Notes under the pieces: generated by a model
Databases searched by the model: none
Seen by the model: only the letters and a program-made list of their open reading frames with translations
What the model was told of the DNA's origin: nothing
Assembly: GCF_001544075.1 (NCBI RefSeq)
Contig: NZ_BCNT01000009.1
Coordinates: 62,001 to 126,000 of the forward strand
Origin: Comamonas terrae
Lineage (GTDB): Bacteria > Pseudomonadota > Gammaproteobacteria > Burkholderiales > Burkholderiaceae_C
Length of the DNA stretch: 64,000 bases
Reading direction: 5' to 3'
Program-made: the position numbers and the translations under genes
In this document: positions 59,622 to 64,000 of the stretch, one piece after another
Layout of the letters: the number at the start of each line of letters is the position of its first letter
Position numbering within the stretch: position 1 is the first letter of the stretch

Positions 59622-61141
59622 GGCGTCGCCGTGCCTGTCTTCCAGGGCTGCAGCCAGGGCAGGCCGGCATCTGCCAGGTCCTGCTCGCTGCGGCCGGCCA
59701 GGATGGCCGCCAGGGCCTGGCCCAGGCGCGCATGGTCGGTCTTGCCGCTGGCGGTGTGCGGCCAGTGCGGGCACACCCACCACTGGCGCGGAGCCTTGAA
59801 GGCTTCCAGCCGCTCGCGCACCCAGGCGGTCAGCGCCATGGCGTCGGGCCTGGCTTCACCGTGGCCATGCGCAGTCCAGTGCAGCACGGCGTGGACCTGC
59901 ATGCCGCGCAGCGGATCGCCCTGGCCGTGCAGCGAGACCTGCGCGATCTGCGGGTGCGTGAGCAGCAGGTTCTCGACTTCCTCGGGAAACAGATTCTTGC
60001 CCTGGGTGACGATCATGCGGCTTTGCCGCCCGGCCAGGCACAGCATGCCGCGTTCGTCGATATGGCCCATGTCGCGCACCGACAGCCAGGGGCCGTCGCG
60101 CAGCACGGCGGTGCGGTCGTGCGCGTCGCCCAGGTAGTCCATGAACAGCATGGGGCTGCGCACATAGATCAGTCCGTCCTGCTCGCCGTGCTGGTCCGGC
60201 GACGGCTCGGCCAGCGGGCGGATGTCGATCTCCACATTGCTGAAGGGCCGGCCCACGGCCTGGGGCGAGCAGGGCTCGTCGGCCTCCATCCAGGCCACGA
60301 AGCTGGCTTCCGAAGCGCCATAGAACTCGATGAGGCGCGCCCTGGGGAACAGCGCCCGCAAGGCCGGCGTGTGCGCCCGCATCCAGCGCGCCCCGCTGAT
60401 GGTGATCAGCTCCACCTGCGGGACGGGTTCCAGCTGGCGGTGCTCGGCCCACTGCAGCATCAGCAGCAGCTGGCTGGGCACGGCCACCAGGCAGGGCGCT
60501 TCGCCCGCGGCCAAAGTGGCCAGGCAGCGCGAGGCGGAGAATTTTTCCTGCACCACGGCGCCTGCGCCGTTCCAGAGCGCCTGCATGGCGCCGAACAGGA
60601 ACAGCGAGTGCGAGATGCGTCCCGGCGACAGCGTGCGCCGGGCGGCCACGGCGCCGAAATCCTGCAGGCTCACACGAAAGCTCTCGGTCCAGGAGCGGTG
60701 GTGGCGCATGAAGCCCTTGGGCATGCCCGTGCTGCCCGAGGTGAAGCCCGTATAGAACGGGCTGGTGGGCGCGGCCGGGTTCATGGTGCAGGCTGCGGTG
60801 GGCAGCCAGCCGGTGATGCGCTCGCGCACGGCCTCGGGCCAGTCCGGGTCGGCCACGGCCGCGCAGCGCCCGCTGTGAATGATGGCGAGGAAATCGATCA
60901 GGCGCTCCAGCGTGCTGCGCTCGGCGTCCAGCAGCACCATGGCCGGCGCCTGGCGCGCCACCAGCGTGGCCGAGCGGCGCAGGACTTCCTCATGCACCTG
61001 GGCGAAGGTCCACTGCGTGGTTTCGTTCTGCAGCGCTATGGCCTCGGGGCGCTCCCGCGCCCAGTGCGCCAGCGGCCCGTGCACCAGTGTCCAGATGCCT
61101 TCCAGCGGCGCGGCCAATGGATGGGGGTGTGCTTGGGTCAT
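59618..61141 (-). CDS. AMP-forming acyl-CoA ligase (YhfT-like)
   Basis: The 507-residue adenylate-forming ligase activates a carboxylic acid to its CoA thioester. The phosphate loop is TSGSTGMPKG, preceded by FYTGF. Later motifs are EFYGASEASFVAW, the acidic SVRDMGHID, and the catalytic Lys near the C-terminus (HTASGKTDH). It overlaps bioY and the thiolase by four bases on each side. The BirA-regulated Bacillus gene yhfT has the same neighbours. The substrate may be pimelate or another biotin precursor, but this is inference. Confidence 0.87.
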   Translation of the reverse strand: MTQAHPHPLAAPLEGIWTLVHGPLAHWARERPEAIALQNETTQWTFAQVHEEVLRRSATLVARQAPAMVLLDAERSTLERLIDFLAIIHSGRCAAVADPDWPEAVRERITGWLPTAACTMNPAAPTSPFYTGFTSGSTGMPKGFMRHHRSWTESFRVSLQDFGAVAARRTLSPGRISHSLFLFGAMQALWNGAGAVVQEKFSASRCLATLAAGEAPCLVAVPSQLLLMLQWAEHRQLEPVPQVELITISGARWMRAHTPALRALFPRARLIEFYGASEASFVAWMEADEPCSPQAVGRPFSNVEIDIRPLAEPSPDQHGEQDGLIYVRSPMLFMDYLGDAHDRTAVLRDGPWLSVRDMGHIDERGMLCLAGRQSRMIVTQGKNLFPEEVENLLLTHPQIAQVSLHGQGDPLRGMQVHAVLHWTAHGHGEARPDAMALTAWVRERLEAFKAPRQWWVCPHWPHTASGKTDHARLGQALAAILAGRSEQDLADAGLPWLQPWKTGTATP

Positions 61142-61746
61142 GCGCGGCCACCGAAACGCCAATCGGGCAGGCCGCGCGCCACGGCATGCACGATGAGGGC
61201 GCACAGAATGCACTTGATGAAGTCGCCGGGAACGAAGGCCAGCGTCACCTTGAAGGCCTGGACCAGGCTCAGCTTGGCCATCAGCATCAGACCCAGCACG
61301 CCGAACGCATGCAGGCAGACCAGGCCGCCAAGCAGGGCGGCGATGAAGGCGCTGACGGCAATGCGGCGCGGCGTGGCCTGAGGCGAGCCCTTGAGCAATA
61401 CGGCCATGAGGGCGCCCACGATAGCGGCTGCCAGTGAATAGCCGGCCAGATAGCCGGCGGACGGCGACATGAACACGGCAATGCCGCCGCGCCCTCCCGC
61501 CAGCAGCGGCAGGCCCACGGCCACGGCTGCCAGGAACAGCAGCATGGACTGGAAACCGCGCCAGGGGCCCAGCATGACGCCGGCCAGCATCACGCCCAGC
61601 GACTGGATGGTGATGGGCACGCCCAGGGGCAGGTCGATCTTGGGAATCAGGCCCATCACGGCCATGAGGGCCGCGAACAGCGAAACCTGGGCCATGGAGC
61701 GCGCGCCGCTGCGCGATACCGTGGGGGACGAAGAGGCGTTGGACAT
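61138..61746 (-). CDS. bioY: Biotin ECF transporter S component BioY
   Basis: The 202-residue membrane protein is the biotin-binding subunit of the transporter. Six hydrophobic segments are seen. The conserved early LPLGVPITIQSLGVMLAGVM and the following GPWRGFQSMLLFLAAVAVGLP, then FAGGRGG-like turn, are family features. A late FVPGDFIKCILCALIVH segment matches BioY. It overlaps the ligase gene by four bases, and the ATPase and T-component genes lie just upstream. Confidence 0.93.
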   Translation of the reverse strand: MSNASSSPTVSRSGARSMAQVSLFAALMAVMGLIPKIDLPLGVPITIQSLGVMLAGVMLGPWRGFQSMLLFLAAVAVGLPLLAGGRGGIAVFMSPSAGYLAGYSLAAAIVGALMAVLLKGSPQATPRRIAVSAFIAALLGGLVCLHAFGVLGLMLMAKLSLVQAFKVTLAFVPGDFIKCILCALIVHAVARGLPDWRFGGRA

Positions 61747-61821
61747 CGGAACTCCTGATGAAGCGTAATCGGTTGTCGGTTGATCCAGGTAGAAAAATGA
61801 ATTCTTGCGGTGCTATGCATG

Positions 61822-61944
61822 AAACCGACGCGGCCCAGGTGCGAGACACCGAGAAAGGGCCCGAGCCGGCCGCACCGTCCCGCGCCGAGGGTGTCGTTCC
61901 CCTCTCGCGCAGCGAGAGAGGGGGAAGGCGCGAAGCATCTCAGG
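61822..61944 (+). repeat. Dispersed GC-rich intergenic repeat, copy 2
   Basis: It is homologous in opposite orientation to 57482-57597. It fills most of the gap between bioN and bioY and carries an internal hairpin of CCCCTCTCGC / GCGAGAGAGGGG type, which may act as a terminator or partial attenuator within the biotin operon. Confidence 0.75.
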
Positions 61945-61946
61945 CG

Positions 61947-62540
61947 CTATCTCCCCAGCCTTGCCCACAAGGCATCGGCGACGCGGCGCGTGGCCTGCAG
62001 CATGTGGATGGTCAGCGGGGCGATCAGGCGCAGCCCGCCGGCGTGGCCCGTGCGCAGGCGATGGGCATCGTCCAGCTTTTTCCACTGCACGAAGAAGTGT
62101 TCGGTAAAGCGCAGCATCAGCGCGATCTGCAGGGCCACGCGCTCCGGCGAGACGCCCAGCGGCCGCAGTGGCCCGAGCAGGCGCTCCAGCACCTCGACCA
62201 GATCGCTGGGGCGTGTGGTCACCGTCAGCGCCACGCCCAGCGCCGAAGCGCAGACCAGGCGCAGCGCGCTGGCGGCTCCCAGCGCGTAGTGGTGCATCAG
62301 CGCATGAAAGCCGGCCACGAGCAGGGCAGCCATGATGACCGAGCGCATCAGGCGCCTGGCCACCTGGGTGGCCTCGCCCAGCGATGCCCAGAGCAGGGCG
62401 CAGGCCAGTGCCGCTGCAGCCAGGAGCCAGGGGGCATCCGTGAGAAACAGCAGGGTGCCGAGAACCGCCATGAGCAGCAGCTTGGTGCCCGCACCCCAGC
62501 CATGCAGCCAGGTGATCTGTTCGCTGTACAGACTACCCAT
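61947..62540 (-). CDS. bioN: ECF transporter T component for biotin
   Basis: The 197-residue transmembrane coupling subunit of an ECF transporter has four to five hydrophobic segments. The EcfT signature is the long C-terminal ALQIALMLRFTEHFFVQWKKL helix that contacts the ATPase. It overlaps the ATPase gene by eight bases. Position next to bioY fixes the substrate as biotin with fair confidence. At under 200 residues it is short for a stand-alone EcfT but normal for BioN. Confidence 0.9.
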   Translation of the reverse strand: MGSLYSEQITWLHGWGAGTKLLLMAVLGTLLFLTDAPWLLAAAALACALLWASLGEATQVARRLMRSVIMAALLVAGFHALMHHYALGAASALRLVCASALGVALTVTTRPSDLVEVLERLLGPLRPLGVSPERVALQIALMLRFTEHFFVQWKKLDDAHRLRTGHAGGLRLIAPLTIHMLQATRRVADALWARLGR

Positions 62541-63276
62541 GAATGCCGTCCATGGACGTATGTGGCATGGATGCCAGCCGCAGGGCCACGTTGGCCTCGT
62601 AGGCGGCGCAGACTTCGGCGCCAGGGCCGTCCTCGCGCACCTTGCCGCAGTCCAGCCAGATCACGCGCTCGAAGCCGCGCACATGGTCCAGCACATGGGT
62701 GGAGACCAGCACCTGCTGCGGCGCCTGGGCAATGTCCTGCGCCAGTCGGGCCTGGCCGGGCAGGTCCAGGCTGGCAAAGGGCTCGTCCAGCAGCAGCACC
62801 CGGGGGGCCGCAATCAGCAGGGACAGCCAGCACACCTGCTGGCGCTGGCCCTGGCTCAGGCTGGAGACGGCGCGCTCGGCCCAATGCGCCAGACCTCGCT
62901 GGGCCAGCAGGGCGCGGGCCTGTTCCTTGGCCTGCTGCCTGGAAAGGCCGGCCGGGCGCAGGCCCAGGGCCAGTTCTTCCTGCACGGTCGGAAAGATGAT
63001 CTGGTCGTCGGGGTTCTGGAACATCAGCCCCACCAGGCCGGGGTGCTCGGCACGGGCCGCATGCAAGTCCTGGCCGCCGATGGAGACGCTGCCGGCCTGC
63101 GGCACATCCAGCCCGCACAGCAGGCGAAACAGGCTGCTCTTGCCGGCCCCGTTGTCGCCGATCAGGCCGATGCGCCGGGTATCCAAGGCGAGGTTCAGAT
63201 TCTCGAACACCGTGGTGATGCCACGCCGCAGCGTGACGCCCTGCAGCTGCAGGCCATGGGGCGCGTTCATGGGCAT
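62533..63276 (-). CDS. bioM: ECF transporter ATPase for biotin
   Basis: The 247-residue ABC ATPase energises the biotin transporter. Walker A is GDNGAGKSS. The Q-loop region is LMFQNPDDQIIFPTVQEEL, typical of ECF ATPases. The signature reads SSLSQGQRQQV, and Walker B is LLLDEPFASLD. ATG at 63276 is chosen, as AGGA lies five bases upstream; ATG at 63270 also fits. It is the first gene of the biotin operon. Confidence 0.92.
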   Translation of the reverse strand: MPMNAPHGLQLQGVTLRRGITTVFENLNLALDTRRIGLIGDNGAGKSSLFRLLCGLDVPQAGSVSIGGQDLHAARAEHPGLVGLMFQNPDDQIIFPTVQEELALGLRPAGLSRQQAKEQARALLAQRGLAHWAERAVSSLSQGQRQQVCWLSLLIAAPRVLLLDEPFASLDLPGQARLAQDIAQAPQQVLVSTHVLDHVRGFERVIWLDCGKVREDGPGAEVCAAYEANVALRLASMPHTSMDGIHG

Positions 63277-64000
63277 GCCGATCCTGCAGATCGGGTCAAG
63301 AGTGCGCGGGCGGGCGGGTGCGACAGGGCAATCACGGAAGGCATAGATACATGATGTTCGGCGAAGGCGGATTCTAGCGCTGCCCATTTGCGCCAACTAC
63401 CCTGCAATTTGTACTCTTTTTATGTGAATTTCGAAGAAAAGAAGCGTTCTTTCAGGGTTGTGGCATCGTGCCGGTGTCCAGGGTGCAGATGAATGCCTTT
63501 AGGGGGTAGATGGGAGGCGGTAGCCGGCAGTTGCTTGACTATGCCTGGAATCTGCACATATCTACCTTCATCTGCGTGCAAGCTGCAGGGAAGATGACCT
63601 GCAATTTGGGATGAATGCAGGCCGATCTTCGCTGGTTGCAGGCAAGAAGGGCATTGGCGGCTGCCAAAGCCGTTTCAGCAAGCTTGTGCCGCGGCCTTGA
63701 ATGGAGGTGTCCACAATGGCCGGGAATCCTTCGAGAGGGTAAAAAATCGATGGATTTTCATTGCGCCGGGCCGCCCCGAGGCAATCGGCTGCCTCTTGGG
63801 AGCTGCGGGCCCTACGAAGTGGGCGCGTCTCGGATCTTTTTTATTGGGTTGCCGGATGTAGGCCGGCTGCTGGATGTTGTACGTAGTCGAGGCGTACGAC
63901 GAAAAATGCCGCTCACTGGTTAAAGTGAGCGGCATTGTCATGAAAGCCGGATTTCAAGGCTGAGCGTACACGGATGAAATTCCATGCAGCAATATGTTGA
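63277..64000. other. Non-coding right end
   Basis: No supported gene was found. Nested inverted repeats GCAGATGAA/TTCATCTGC (63485-63493, 63567-63575) and GGTAGAT/ATCTACC (63505-63511, 63560-63566) could fold into a long RNA stem. A hairpin is present at 63905-63936. Open frames at 63615-63941 lack homology and ribosome sites. Confidence 0.5.
63905..63936. terminator. Perfect hairpin near the right end
   Basis: AATGCCGCTCAC (63905-63916) pairs with GTGAGCGGCATT (63925-63936) around an eight-base loop, followed by GTCATG. Its base sequence matches the hairpin at 15615. It probably belongs to a gene beyond the window. Confidence 0.65.

Noticed and set aside
63615-63941. Overlapping frames on both strands at the right end
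   Set aside because: Neither has a ribosome site or recognisable sequence; a perfect hairpin lies inside them.

Overview
The window reads as one contig of a betaproteobacterium, most likely family Comamonadaceae (Comamonas/Delftia/Acidovorax-like). The support is high GC in coding sequence, a quinohemoprotein alcohol dehydrogenase of the Comamonas type, and a GC-rich intergenic repeat that I recall as typical of this family. About 62 protein genes are supported, including one decayed gene. No rRNA, tRNA, CRISPR array, phage or intact insertion sequence was seen.

Region 1 (about 1.3-44.4 kb) is a large accessory block of stress, envelope and DNA-protection genes. It holds a three-subunit membrane polyol/gluconate-type dehydrogenase, two short-chain dehydrogenases, and a complete ADP-heptose pathway in scattered pieces (gmhA, hldA, gmhB, hldC) with four glycosyltransferases. 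It also holds an MscS channel, an ABC exporter fused to a degenerate kinase-like module and a receiver domain, a Gly/Tyr/Gln-rich low-complexity protein, and a sigma-54 gene (rpoN). Signalling genes are a degenerate histidine kinase, an NtrC-type activator and a large hybrid kinase. Small stress-type proteins include DUF4142, DUF2383, DUF883, GlsB/YeaQ, CBS, ferritin-like and PRC-barrel families. An L,D-transpeptidase, topoisomerase IB, a large catalase, Ku and an S9 peptidase complete the set.

The main discovery claim concerns this block. Upstream of about twenty of its transcription units, including rpoN itself, I can read a 16-base element of the form NGGNAYG-N4-TTGCC with GG and GC exactly 12 bases apart. 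This is the -24/-12 promoter signature of sigma-54. Many sites lie so that transcription would begin about 20-60 bases before a start codon. The genes downstream of 44.4 kb show none. I infer a locally encoded sigma-54 stress regulon, with its own sigma factor, activator and kinases, covering functions that other bacteria place under RpoS or EcfG.

Region 2 (44.6-53.1 kb) is an alcohol-oxidation module: a type II NADH dehydrogenase, an AcoR-like regulator without an AAA+ domain, a secreted PQQ/heme alcohol dehydrogenase, an aldehyde dehydrogenase, and a TonB-dependent receptor resembling the PQQ transporter PqqU/YncD. No pqq biosynthesis gene is in the window, so PQQ scavenging is plausible.

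Region 3 (53.2-57.5 kb) has a DUF333 lipoprotein, an unknown protein, and the methionine importer metN-metI-metQ, interrupted by a PriB-like OB-fold gene.

Region 4 (57.5-63.3 kb, minus strand) is a biotin operon: ECF ATPase (bioM), ECF transmembrane protein (bioN), BioY, then an acyl-CoA ligase, a thiolase and a nitroreductase. The BioY-ligase-thiolase order matches Bacillus yhfU-yhfT-yhfS. Two copies of a dispersed repeat and a palindromic element lie between these genes. The last 0.7 kb appears non-coding. All calls are by eye, without database searches.
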